Shown here: positions 11,642 to 22,382 of the stretch, piece by piece
Position numbering within the stretch: the stretch's first letter is position 1
How the letters are laid out: the number at the start of each line of letters is the position of its first letter
NCBI GenBank assembly: GCA_963573315.1
Contig: OY752152.1
Coordinates: forward strand, 903,501 to 967,500
From: Entomortierella parvispora
Taxonomy: Eukaryota > Mortierellomycota > Mortierellomycetes > Mortierellales > Mortierellaceae
Reading direction: 5' to 3'
Length of the DNA stretch: 64,000 bases
Notes under the pieces: model-generated
Database searches by the model: none
What the model was told of the DNA's origin: nothing
Seen by the model: only the letters and a program-made list of their open reading frames with translations
Translations under genes and position numbers: made by a program

Positions 11642-14454
11642 TTATACGGATAAAGCTTCCGGCTGCGGCTGGTGCTGCTGTTGCTGCTGTCGAGTCAAAG
11701 CCTGCTTTGGCCGATCATCCGAATCAAGGGCGGCTCCGACGGCATCCTCAGCGCCTCGTGCAAAGCACAATGCTGGCTTTAATCCAAGAGCAACAGCCTG
11801 GTCAATGACAATGTGCTTGATGGACGATCCAGGAGCATCATACATGACATCGAGTAGCAGGGCCTCCTATATTAATACATACACAGATGCAAAAATCAGT
11901 ACGCAGAAGAAAGGGACAAGTACTTGCTCCAAAAAAGTCCAAAAAAATATTTTACCATAATCCTCCGGAGTCCTCGTGCACCTGTTTGTTTTTCAATAGC
12001 CTGCCCAGCGATCGTACGCAAAGCGGCCTGTGAGAAATGAATCTTGACTTCGCCCAATCCAAAGAGACCCTGATACTGCTTTACAAGTGAGTTTCGAGGT
12101 TCGGTCAAGATCCGGACCAAAGCAGCCTCGTCCAGTTGGTTGACCGAGGCCACCACAGGCAAACGTCCAATGAACTCTGGGATCAATCCAAACTTGACCA
12201 GGTCTGTAGGGTCGACTTGATCCAACAGCTGACTGACCTTGGACGATGATTCTTTGGCCTGGGACAGCTCTGAGGAAGGTGCACGGACCAGGGCATCAAA
12301 CCCAATTGAGCCCTTGGAGACCCTGTCCATGACAATCTTTTCCAATCCAATGAACGCTCCACTGAGGATGAATAGGATATTGCTCGTGTCCACGGAATAC
12401 ACCTCACCCTTCACGCCTGGACCCCCAACCGAGCCAGGTCCTCCAAGACCAGGCAAGCCTGCTTTTCGTCCTGCACCATTAGCGCCATTCCAGCTGGAGC
12501 CGTTCTTTTCCGTCACATTCACGACAGTGCCTTCAAGCATCCTCAAGAGCGCCTGTTGAACACCTTCGCCCGAAACATCCTTGGAGATGGACATGGCATC
12601 CGGCCGCTTCGAGATCTTGTCAATCTCATCAATAAAGACGATGCCACACTCCGCCTTCTTGATATTATAGTCACAGTTCTATCGTTATTGTCAAGAAAGA
12701 GTCATTTTTGACCAATGGTGTGAATGGGCTATTCCTTCTGTGATCTGCATTCACCTTTTTCTTGTTCTTTTCAGCCCACTGCCCACTGTTCTTTGTCACA
12801 GATTATTGATGGACTCACCTGCAACAGACGATGGATCACCATCTCGACATCTTCTCCCACATAGCCAGCTTGTGTGAAAGGGGTTGCTAAGAGATAAAAG
12901 AAGGATTGCATGGTGAGTTTGCATTCCAGAGCAGCGTCTGGAAGAGTAGTAGTCATCTTCTTTACCATCCGACATTGAAAAAGGAACATTCAAAACTTTG
13001 GCGAGCGTCCTTGCTAGAAGGGTCTTTCCCGATCCAGTCGGGCCTAGTAACAATACGTTGCTCTTTTCAAAAATGGTTGGCATTGCTGCAATCGGTGTGG
13101 AGGATGGGTCTACTCCTGTAGTTGAATATGGTCTTGACGGAGAGGGGGGAGGGAGAGGAGGATGGTTGTATGTATTGAACGGTTGAGAATACAGGGGAGA
13201 AGACGGTGCTGACTCATTGCTTGCAGCGTTGACCCAGGGTTGCTGAAGAGGATATCGGATCGCTGCTGTAGTTGAGCGATGGATTTTTTTCCCATGACGA
13301 ACAAAGCAACAATGTTAACAAATCTGTACGACACAGCAAAAAAGCATAGCACACGATCCTGCTCTCAGAACCTTCTTACCACCATGTGTGGGCATAACCT
13401 GCGCGGATTGAGATTCTGGAGTGCCCTGAGCAGGGGCTGCAGAAGCGTCCTGCATCGTTTGAGTTGTAGAACCATAGATGATGGGTGCTGGTGCCGATGG
13501 TGTCGTCGTCGTCGTCGGAGAAGAAGGGGTTTGGAAGGGGTTCAGCGATTCCTGGATTTGTTGCTGACGAATGTTCTCGTTCACGCGGGAATAATGGTTA
13601 AAGACCGCCACTGCAAGGATCTTTTTAGCCTTTTCCTGTCCAATGACAAACTCGTCCAAGTGCTTGACGATCTACGAAAAAGATTGGATTAGGAAACATG
13701 AAAGGGGTGAACCCTCCACCAAAAAAAAAAAAAAAAAAAAAAAGTAAAGATGATCTTCCAGTCTGTGTCACGTACTGTTCTTGGATTGTAGAGTTCTGCC
13801 ATCCTGTGCACCGCCAGATCTGTGCCGTCACATCCCTGTGTGCCTGCAGAGGACTCTCCGCGACCGCGACCGCCACCTCCCAGAATATCACGCGACTGAA
13901 GGATGCCGGCCTCCAGAGAATTCGAGCCTGGGAAGACAGAGATAGGCGTCGCTGCTTGAATGTCACCAGGGAGCGGGTCTCCAACTTGCAGCGAATTGCA
14001 AAAAGGATCTTAGTTCCCATTTATCAGGAGACATCTTTACTTCATGTTGCTGTGCATAAACGAAGATACCTTTTGCTTTGTGATGATATGTTGAAAGGAT
14101 CCTGGCTTCAAAGGGGATCTGCCCATCTACGCGACGATCTTGTGGGGGAGAACGAGGAGGGGGAGGCGTTTCGGAGACGGATTTTGCGTTTGTTGTTTTT
14201 AATGCAGGATCCTGGCTGGCCGGGTGCCTTGCAGAGTCGAAGAAGGAGGTTGGTTTTGCGGGGGGTTGCGGTGGTGCAGGCGGTGGCTGGTCACCCCGCA
14301 ATCGACAGGGGGTGCAGGAAAATGGACGTAATGGCTGTGCTAGGGACCGATAGGAACCAGATCGGGCAGGAGGGGATCTGCAAAGAGAAGGAAGGATGGG
14401 CGCGCAGTGGGCTCTCTGGCTAACAAGGACGGCACGCGAGACACAGGTCTGCAT
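11642..14454 (-). CDS. CLPX/MCX1: Mitochondrial ClpX-type AAA+ unfoldase
   Basis: ATP-driven unfoldase of the mitochondrial matrix. Exons on the minus strand: 14454-14070, 14008-13776, 13671-13380, 13265-12966, 12886-12819, 12678-11956 and 11866-11642, all in phase, 741 residues. The N-terminus ([16 protein letters not shown]) is Arg/Ser-rich and free of acids, like a presequence. Then come a Pro/Ser/Gly-rich linker, [17 protein letters not shown], Walker A GPTGSGKT, the pore loop AGYVGEDVE, Walker [22 protein letters not shown] and the sensor-2 region [10 protein letters not shown]. The bacterial zinc finger is absent. An SIGF sequence keeps the ClpP-contacting IGF tripeptide. The acceptor of exon 2 could instead be at 13984. 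A 23-nt A run (T on the sense strand) lies in intron 2. Confidence 0.93.
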
Positions 14455-14960
14455 TGAGGAGGAGGTTGGATGCCAAAAGAACAGGGGAGTGAAGAATGCA
14501 ACGAGTGAATGGGAGAATGTGCAGCTCAGCAGGCGGCTAGAAATGAGTGATGGTGCGAAGGGAAGGAGGACGAGTGAGAAGGAGGGAAGGAAAGAAAGGG
14601 AGCAAAAGAAAGGAAAGAAGGAAAGAAGGAAAGAGGAAGGGCGAAAGGGAATGGAGAGCAGCAAGGAGAAGCAAAGGCGCACTGGTGTATGTGTGTGTGT
14701 GGGTTGTCTGTCTTTTCTTCGCAGACAAGCCCTTGATGGGGACGTTGGGGGACTATGGGTCACGTGGAAAACGGGCCTTTGCTGCTTGCTCGCCCTCTGT
14801 CTCTCTCTCTCTGCAGTCTGCGCGCTTGCTCTTCAGAGGTGGAATGAGGGACGAAGGTCGAAAAGGACGATGTGATATGTCTGCATGGTACAAAGAGTCT
14901 TCAATTGTTCTCAAAGAAGAAAACTAACAGTGTAGATGTTCAAAGAGCGATAGCTCTGCT
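14455..14960. other. Purine-rich spacer upstream of ClpX, with E-box
   Basis: About 500 bp without a convincing gene. 14560-14680 is GGAAGGAAAG-type polypurine, followed by a TGTGTG run. CACGTG at 14761-14766 lies about 300 bp before the ClpX start and may be a bHLH factor site. Confidence 0.45.
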
Positions 14961-15640
14961 TTATTCTGTCGCGTCTCCTGTCGAGTGATCCGCGTCAGGT
15001 AATTGCCAGATACACTCCTGGTCACTGTCAATGTTGTTGTACACATTGACAAAACACTGAAGCAGAGCGTGGCAGTTCCCTTGGAAGGAAAAAACGATCC
15101 ACTTCACTCAATTGGCCCAATTCTTCAAGGATATCCTCCGCCGACCCACAGTTCGCCATGACTTTTGTCCAGGGATGGTTTTGTTAACATTGTCGTAAGT
15201 TCCTTTGGACATGAAGACTGCATTCCGGTTTTGAATAGTCTGCTCCAAAGACGGTTGAATCAGACGAACCGCCTATTATAGGTCCAACTCCATTGCAAGC
15301 TCCATTCCTCCGTCATAGATAGAGAAATCCCTCACCGTCATGACCCTGAGAAGGAGGCTTCTGTCCCTTATCTTGACAGCCACTGCGATGGCGACCTGAG
15401 CTGGAACAAGGTCTTTGATCGTGAACAAGGCTCTGTCCCCACCCTGAGCCAGAATCTCGTCCAGGGCTATGCCCGGGTCCACCACTCCAAAAGCTACACT
15501 GCCGGATCGGCGTCAAAGACGTCCTGATGCCGAGGACACAACAGATGTATCCGTCTGTGAAGGAAGCGACAATTTCCTGGACTTCAAGAGGGACATGGGC
15601 TACGCCATCGAACTGGATAGAGTCTGCATTTGCAAATTCT
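14961..15640 (-). pseudogene. Frameshifted relic of an unrecognised protein-coding gene
   Basis: Reading the minus strand, coding-like stretches follow one another but change frame: VPLEVQEIVASFTDGYICC near 15610-15550, then VDPGIALDEILAQGGDRALF through IYDGGMELAMELDL (15485-15276), then QPSLEQTIQNRNAVFM and GSAEDILEELGQLSEVDRFF, and last CFVNVYNNIDSDQECIWQLP ending in TAA at 14961. At least three frame changes and stops separate them, and no splice sites repair the joins. I do not recognise the family. The pattern is that of a decayed copy of a repeated accessory gene. Confidence 0.5.
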
Positions 15641-15849
15641 GGTGAGGAAAGAGAGTATGAACGGTATGAATGTGGCTCGGCAAGAGGCTACAGGCAGAAT
15701 GTGGGGTCGGAAGGGGCCAAAAAAAGGATCAACCTGGTTCATCCACGCCGAGTGAGCCGGCGAGGAGTCAAAGACTGTCTGTGTGCCAAAAAGAAGGTTT
15801 CTCTGCACTGCGCCCGACGTGAGTGTGACTCGAGCAGGGATCAGAACAC

Positions 15850-15980
15850 GAAAAGGTATGAAAAAAGGTGTGTGAAAAAAGGTGTGCAAAAAGGTGTGCA
15901 AAAAGGTGTGAACAAAGGTGTGCAAAAAGGTGTGAAAAAAGGTCTGTCTTCCTTCCTTCCTTCCTTCCTTCCTTCCTCCC
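15850..15980. repeat. Tandem AAAAAGGTGTG repeat followed by a CTTC microsatellite
   Basis: About eight imperfect copies of an 11-12 bp unit (AAAAAGGTGTG) at 15850-15946 run directly into CCTT repeats to about 15980. The array ends about 50 bp before the GNAT start codon, so it lies in or beside that promoter. Confidence 0.85.
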
Positions 15981-16028
15981 TTCCGTCCTTCCGCTGCCAG
16001 ATCCTAAACTACACTACACCTGCACACC

Positions 16029-17038
16029 ATGCCCGCCCCTTCCATCCGATACACTCGCCTCGACGCGAGCCTCTTCTCGCAGCGCTCCCTCGGCGCCCAC
16101 AGCGGCACCCAGATCGAGACTGACAACATCCTACTTGAGCCTCTTTTGGTACGATCTACCGCTTTGTCCTTTGACCCCTGCCTGCCTGCCTAGCGACCAA
16201 CCTCTTTTTCCTTCCAGTCCCTGGATGCAAACGGTTCATGTATTCATGACTTCGTCCGTCCCCCCATCTCACTCATCCAAACCTTTTTCTTTTGTTTTAT
16301 TCATCGCATGTTGTGTTCTACTCATTTGTGCAAACTCAGCTGGATCAACATGCCCCCAAGTTGTGGCATCTCTACAAGGATCAGCTCAATCTCTTCCACT
16401 ACTTTCCCCATGGACCCCTCCACACCTACGAAAAGTTTTACGCCGTCCAAAAGCACTTTTGCGACTCTTCTGACTTCTCCAACTGGGTCGTCTACCTCTT
16501 AGTCGATGCTCCCGAGGGAAGCCCTTCCAAGGAGAAGACCCAGATCCTCTGTGGCTCGATCTGCCTGTTGGATATCAACCTCGTTCATAGACGATGCGAA
16601 GTCGGAAGCATCTGGTTCCACCCTGCTGTCCATGGCACTACCGTCATGCTCGAGACTACCTATGCTCTCTTACACCTTGCCTTTACCCGACTCCAATGTG
16701 GTCGTGTTCAATGGAAGACTCACCATGGCAACATCGCTTCCCAAAAGGCTGCCCTCAAACTTGGTTTTGATCAAGAAGGATTGCATCGCAAACACATGCT
16801 CAATTGGGATGGCGTCTGGCGACACACTTACTTTTACTCCATGACTGATGATGACTGGTTTGGTGTTCCAGAAACAGCAAGCCCTGGATCTATCAAGGAG
16901 TCTATTGCTGACGGATTGGAGGGATCAGAGGTCGAATCCAAAGGAAGACAATTGGCCCTTGAGACAAAGATTGAAGAGCGCAGGAAGAATGGCAAGCCGA
17001 TCCCGGCCAGCGTTCTTGCCGGTCAGCCTCTGGCCTAA
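16029..17038 (+). CDS. GNAT-family N-acetyltransferase (RimJ/RimL-like)
   Basis: Probable acetyl-CoA-dependent N-acetyltransferase. Exons 16029-16148 and 16340-17038, 272 residues. The first exon encodes a short lead ending NILLEPLL, the classical first strand of RimL-type acetyltransferases (a 'leP L' entry). The fold continues with CGSICLLDINLVHRRCEVGSIWFHP near 135-160, then VQWKTHHGNIASQKAALKLGF and EGLHRKHM near 200-225, matching the acetyl-CoA loop and the conserved N...S...LGF...G motif. The C-terminal 50 residues are charged and probably disordered. The substrate cannot be told. The promoter region carries an unusual tandem repeat. Confidence 0.85.
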
Positions 17039-17529
17039 GTTTCTGCTGGTACACTCTGCTCTCCAGAAAGCTCGGTCCCCCTTCCCCTTCCCCTTCTCTT
17101 GGGATGCATGTCGCGCTTATGGAGAATGAATTACCTGGGGTCAATGCGCCCGCTTCAAACCAACTGAATGTAGATAACAATCCTAGAACTCGCCCTGCAT
17201 TTTGTAGCACAATACAATTAAACAGGAAACAAAAAGCACAATGCAAGGCAAAGCAAAGAAAGGCAAAGTAGGGCTTCCTTCACGGCTCGTCAAAGATTGC
17301 TTTTTCCACAAAAAAAAAAAGAACCCTATGAATGAGCCGACCTCCTCCCCATATCAAAAGCACGCCCGACTACCTTTCTCTTTCCTCTTACCGATCCTTC
17401 TACGCCATTCTCAGACCATACTCGACATGAGTGAAAAAAAATATGGCCTTCCATCCCAATTTGTTTTTCTATAGTATATATCCCTAACCCCAACTAACGT
17501 TTGAACTTGCTGCGCAACCCATAGAAATA
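17039..17529. other. Intergenic region, no gene seen
   Basis: A/T-rich spacer. An ATG at 17427 opens a short frame beginning MSEKKYGLPSQF, which could be a first exon of the following relic, but no convincing donor follows it. Confidence 0.4.
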
Positions 17530-18055
17530 TCGGAAGAATGCCGGTCCCTTTCAGAGTGTTTCTACAAAGCGTTTCACCAGTGTGCTGATGATCTAAAGCC
17601 AGAGCTAAAGAGAAAGAACGAGGTGGTTCCTCCTATGTCCTTGTCCGCACTTCGGTTCGAATTTTCTCAAAAGTGTGTCCCAGTGTTGGGCAAATTCCCG
17701 AAGACAGCGAGACGCATTGTGGGCTTTCAACAGACAGGAGCTCTTCTTGGAATGAGAATCGATTGGGGCGGTGATGCTCCTCCAGACCCAAAAAAACAAA
17801 GACGAGGTCAAGCAAGCTGCACTGAAAGCTGAAATGAAGTCCGCCACCACCAAACCCACCTTTGGACAGGTTGGCCTTCATGTCAATATGGGAACGTCCA
17901 AGAAAAAGTATGCTTACTATCTCAAAAAGAGATTGACACCGGAAGAGAAGTACGAGGACTATAAGAACTATCTGAAGCACACCGCCGCCATCGAAAAAAA
18001 GAGTGCCGGTGATATCGCCATGTTCTTTGCTGATTTTGGGAAGTGCCGCCTTTAG
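17530..18055 (+). pseudogene. Probable relic of an unrecognised gene, one frameshift
   Basis: A coding-like stretch from 17530 (SEECRSLSECFYKAFHQC, then VPPMSLSALRFEFSQKC) runs to GGDAPPDPKK near 17800. There, at an A7 run, the good frame shifts, and NKDEVKQAALKAEMKSATT through KKKYAYYLKKRLTPEEKYED continues to a stop at 18055. A single indel in the homopolymer would restore one frame of about 170 residues, so this is either a recent pseudogene or a sequence error. The family is not recognised. 18056-18360 is also weakly coding-like but has many stops. Confidence 0.4.
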
Positions 18056-18396
18056 CAAAAGAAATAAATGGCCCAACAGCCATTGTCTTATACGACATCA
18101 GGCTGGAATGTGAGGTTCAAAAAAAATTGCATTGACCACCACAAAGAGCGCGACGCATCGATCCCACTGGTTGCATCCAAAGGCAACTCAATCGGTGTGT
18201 TACCAAGTTGTTGGCGGACCAAACGCAATTGTCATTGTGAGTCAACCCGTGAGAATATCCTGGGGTGCTTTTTCCGGACCCTTCCTCTTGTTCAGACCTG
18301 AAACTTGCTTTGTGGTAGGGCAGGGTATAACTTACAAACTTCGTCTGGCAATGGAACGCTAGTCTAATTTTTTTGTTTATTGTTGAAATGCGAAAA

Positions 18397-18429
18397 TGGT
18401 AGTGGTAGTGGTAGTGGTAGTGGTAGTGG
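18397..18429. repeat. GGTAGT hexanucleotide microsatellite
   Basis: About five copies of GGTAGT directly beyond the stop codon of the NOL11-like gene, in its 3' untranslated region. Confidence 0.85.
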
Positions 18430-18436
18430 AATTATT

Positions 18437-21400
18437 TTACATGTGAATGATCTCGACGCCATAGTCAGGGATGCCCTGGCCACTCTCCATCTTGCGTCTC
18501 CTCCTCTTCTCCATCGCCAAGGACTGGGCACTCTTGATCGCGAGTACGCCTCCACTGATCGTGGCGCCATATCCAGCAGCGTTCAACTCGGCCTCCTTCT
18601 GTCGGCGGATCATATCCTTCTGCTTACGATCAAAGAGTCCAAGAGGTCCCCTCAACGATTGCTCCAACTGGTTGATCACCTCAGACTCGGTCTGGATAGC
18701 CTGTTGGACACTCTTGAGAATCGGGTGCAATTGAGGCGACAAGATCAAAGCAGGGAAATGAACATCCATCAAAAGCGTCAACATGTCCACCACCAATCCA
18801 TAACCGGGCAATCCGCCGGGCATCTGCTTCTTATCCGCAGGAAGACCCTGGTGTCCAATGCCTCCACGCTCGTTCCAAATGCTCAGCCAACTGCTCAAGA
18901 TCTCGAGAATCACCGTCAGCTCATCAATCGTCAAACGCTTGACAGCCTGCTGCATAAAGATCTCGTTGCTGGGCGCCACCATGACCAAATTCAAGAACCG
19001 TGGGACATCTGGCACAGCTGTGGACGCCTCTTGCTTCTTCTTGGACGATAATGATTCAGAGGCCGCTGTAGACTTGTTCAATCCAATCACTTGCTTCAGC
19101 ATGAGAATCATGTCCATCTCGGGGATATCATGAAGCTTCTGGAGAGCCAACTCGACAAGGCCCCACTGCTCGCGCTCCATCAGGTTCAATGCAATGCCTG
19201 CTTGTCCTGCTCCAGGGTTAGAGTTTCCAACGAGCTGCTTCTCAATCAAGAACTGAATCACCTTGGCGGGCCAGAAGGTCATATCGGGCTGACCGTTGGG
19301 CAAGGTAACAAAGCAGCGACGGATAACCGTGGTGAGGAAGTGATGCGAAAGCTCTGGAAGGGGTGCTGGCTTGTGTCCGGCACGGAGAAGACGGCGTGTT
19401 TCCCTGTATTTGGCCATGGCCTCAGCCTCCTGCTTACGCCAGGCTGCCATGGCGACAGCATGCGCCTCCAAGCGCTCCTTGTCCTCCTCAACATGATCCA
19501 CCTTGTACTCATCCTCTTCGTGCTGTTGTTGAGCATGATCGTCCTCTTCAACCTCTTCAGCCTCAGCCTCTGGCTCGTGTTCCTCGTCTTCCTCAGACTC
19601 GTCAGAGGACGAACCACCCTCAATCTCCTCCTTTCTCTGAGCAGCAGAGGACTCGCGCTCCTTCTTTGAAGAACTCTTGGATTTTTTGGACTTTGTCGAT
19701 GCACGGGGCTCCTCAATGTCGATATCCATAGCACTGCTAGATCCAGTCTTCTTCTGCTTAAGGCTGTTCTTCTCTGTGTGTGCCTTGACCGCCTCCTCGA
19801 CCTCCTTGGCGTCCACTCCAAAGCGCTCCATCATATCCTGGAAAGCCTCGGCAGTCTGCTGCTCGACATGATCAAAGAACACCTTCTCAAAAGCCTTGAC
19901 AGTGGCCGTGGTGGATGCAGAAGAGAGGGCTCCCAATGCCTTTCTCTCAGCAGCCAGAGATGCGCTGACATCCTGTCCCTCCTTCAAGCTCTTGCCACTA
20001 ACAGTTCCAACAACATGGGCTGGGGTCAAGAGCATGGTCGTGGTTGAAGAAAAGGCATCTTCTCCCAGCAATGATCCATCATGGCCCAAGAAAGGAGCAG
20101 TATCCTTCATCTTGCCCATGGCCCCCAAGAGCGACATGGGCTCGGCATAGAATGGGCAAAAGAAGATTTCTGATTTGACGGTTGCACCCTGAAGCTGAGA
20201 GAGAGTGATGGAGAGCACAGAGTCCTGGAGCAACGTCAATTGGCAGAAAGTGGTCTTTGCGTTGAAAGTTCCAGGAATGACACTCTTGGCCTGAAGCGTT
20301 CCATAACGAATGTCCCAAATAGTAAGAGTCAACTCGGATTTGCCTATGTAAATCCGGGACAGAAGAAAGTTAGAATGCAGCCCCCTGTAGCTAATGAACA
20401 CTGATAAAACATCACAGACGGGCTCAGATCCTTACCATCCTGATGATGGTTTCCAGCAAGGGCGAGGTAGTTGTCACCAAGAGCAAGAGTGTCGATATGG
20501 CTGGTCGATTCCTGATCGCCCTTGGCACTCTTCTTCACTGTGGCGCTCGAAGCAGCAAATCCTGGCAGAGGAAGCGTCAAGGTCTCAGTAACCGAAACGA
20601 CGTGGTCTCCCTGGCTTACTTCGAATCCAAAGACCTTCAATTGACCCTTTGCGGCTATCAATGGTTTACAAATATTATTTAGAACCCTTTTTTTTCCCAC
20701 AACCCTTCCGATCAAACATTTGTCCGCTCCACTCAAATTCAACTTACACATGAATGACAAGTGTCCGGCATTGACATCAAAGGAAAAGCCAGATGCGCCG
20801 GAAGCGCCCGAAATCTCGACCTCTCCAAAGGTGGTAAAGCCACGAACCTCCTCGTTCACATACGACAACGAGGCAACGACCTTTCCGCTAGTCGTTTCTG
20901 TGATGGTCATAATAATGAGGGAGGCGCGAGGCAAAGCTCCAGAGGGGATCCAGGATCCTGTGGTATTATAAGTGGTGGCCCAGCGCATGGTGTGCTCCTC
21001 AGCGGTTGATGCCTCTGTCTTTTCTTTCTTTGAAGTCCTCTTTCCTGTCTTGGTTGCCTGAACCTCTGCAGGTTTTTGAATATCCTTGGTGTTGACAACT
21101 CGAGTCAAATCATCAGTAACCAACGAGATGCTTCCATCCGTGTTTGTCAACACAATGTTGTTGGGGATCAGCGAGGAGACGAACAGTTGGTGGATCTTCC
21201 GATCAAACTGACAAAAAAGAAAGGTTAAACATTTTGTTAGACTCTTGAGCGTTAGATTACCATTGCAGAACTTTGCGTTTACTGAATCGTTTCATTCCCG
21301 TTACCTTTTGAACAGTCTTTTTCGCATCTGAAGGAACGGCAGTGCCTTCACTCATCTCAACATCCTTGTCCGCATTTGCTGAAATATCCCTCCACATCCA

Positions 21401-21832
21401 GACAATCTTGCCTTCCTCTTTGGTGGGAATATCGCTTCCCTTTGCAATGACGGCGTAAACGTTGCGAAGTTGGGCCGATTTGCGAAGGGTCTGAGCCGAT
21501 CCTGTGAATGAGTGCCCTGGAGGAGTAGAGTAGGAGAGAACGCACTTTTGATCTGCGGTCTATATCCATGACAAAAAACATACGAACAACGCATTATTAG
21601 CATGCCTGTTGATAGACCATGCAAGGATAGATCGGGAGGAAGGAGCACTCACGTTGTAAAGCTGAACGCCCTGTCCTTGCACAGCAACGACGAGCAAGTT
21701 GGTTGCATCGTCTTGTCCTGAGGGGTCGCTGCTACCCTCGATAGTGCAGGTCACTGCGGGGTTCTGCTGGTGAGCATGTGTTGTCGAGGTGAAACTCGCG
21801 AGGAGGAAAGGGTCATCGACACTGACGGGCAT
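18437..21832 (-). CDS. NOL11/Utp8-like nucleolar protein of the U3 processome
   Basis: Likely part of the t-UTP complex that couples rDNA transcription to pre-18S processing. Exons on the minus strand: 21832-21653, 21559-21305, 21207-20748, 20654-20436 and 20343-18437, phases all match, 1006 residues. The first half (to about 430) looks like beta-propeller strands (NLLVVAVQGQGVQLYN, KIVWMWRDIS, LTLTIWDIRYG). A long disordered part follows with KSKKSKSSSKKE and acidic EEDEEHEPEAEAEE runs. The C-terminal helical part (LTIDELTVILEILSSWL, VVDMLTLLMDVHFPALI) resembles the C-terminus of human NOL11. CDS certainty is high; the name rests on that C-terminal likeness and the overall build. Confidence 0.72.
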
Positions 21833-22382
21833 CGTAGAATAGCGGAGCAGGACTGATGATGCACGGTGATGATGATGTTGAAGAGAGAGAGAGAGAGATG
21901 GAGGGTCGATTGAATGATGTCCTTGCGAGTGAATGGTACGCCCAATGCACCTTTACAAAAAAAAAAGAAAAGCTGAAAGTGACTGCTTCCTTTTACATAT
22001 CTAAACACAAGCCACTTTCTAGAGAGGTGTCACATGACTGGCGCGGTCGCGGTTTTGCGGGCGGAACGCGTCGGTGAGACTGCAGTTCAGGGCACAAACG
22101 TCAACTGCAACGCTGGAAAAAGGCCATGGACCATCGTCAAAGAAGAGCACAAGAAACGCTATTAGTCTAGAAGCAGCCTTGAAGGACATGACTGTCAGTG
22201 TTCAGCCACGCCCTATTGTCAAAAGAGCGTGGAGGCCGCTTGCCACCAAACCTTATAAAAGAGAAGAGATGATAAAACATTCTCACCCGCCTTCTCCATA
22301 CCTCCATCTACCAGCAAGTACATTGTCCATCCGTTGTCCACTCACCTCCACAACCCACAACCCACAACCACGGTCTACGACC
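21833..22382. promoter_or_regulatory. Promoter of the NOL11-like gene and TATA box of the F-box relic
   Basis: Contains CACATGACTGGCG at 22030-22042 followed by GCGGTTTTGCGGG, matching the block in the MED6/FIST promoter. TATAAAA at 22254-22260 lies about 125 bp before the relic F-box start. A GA microsatellite is at 21884-21900. Confidence 0.45.
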
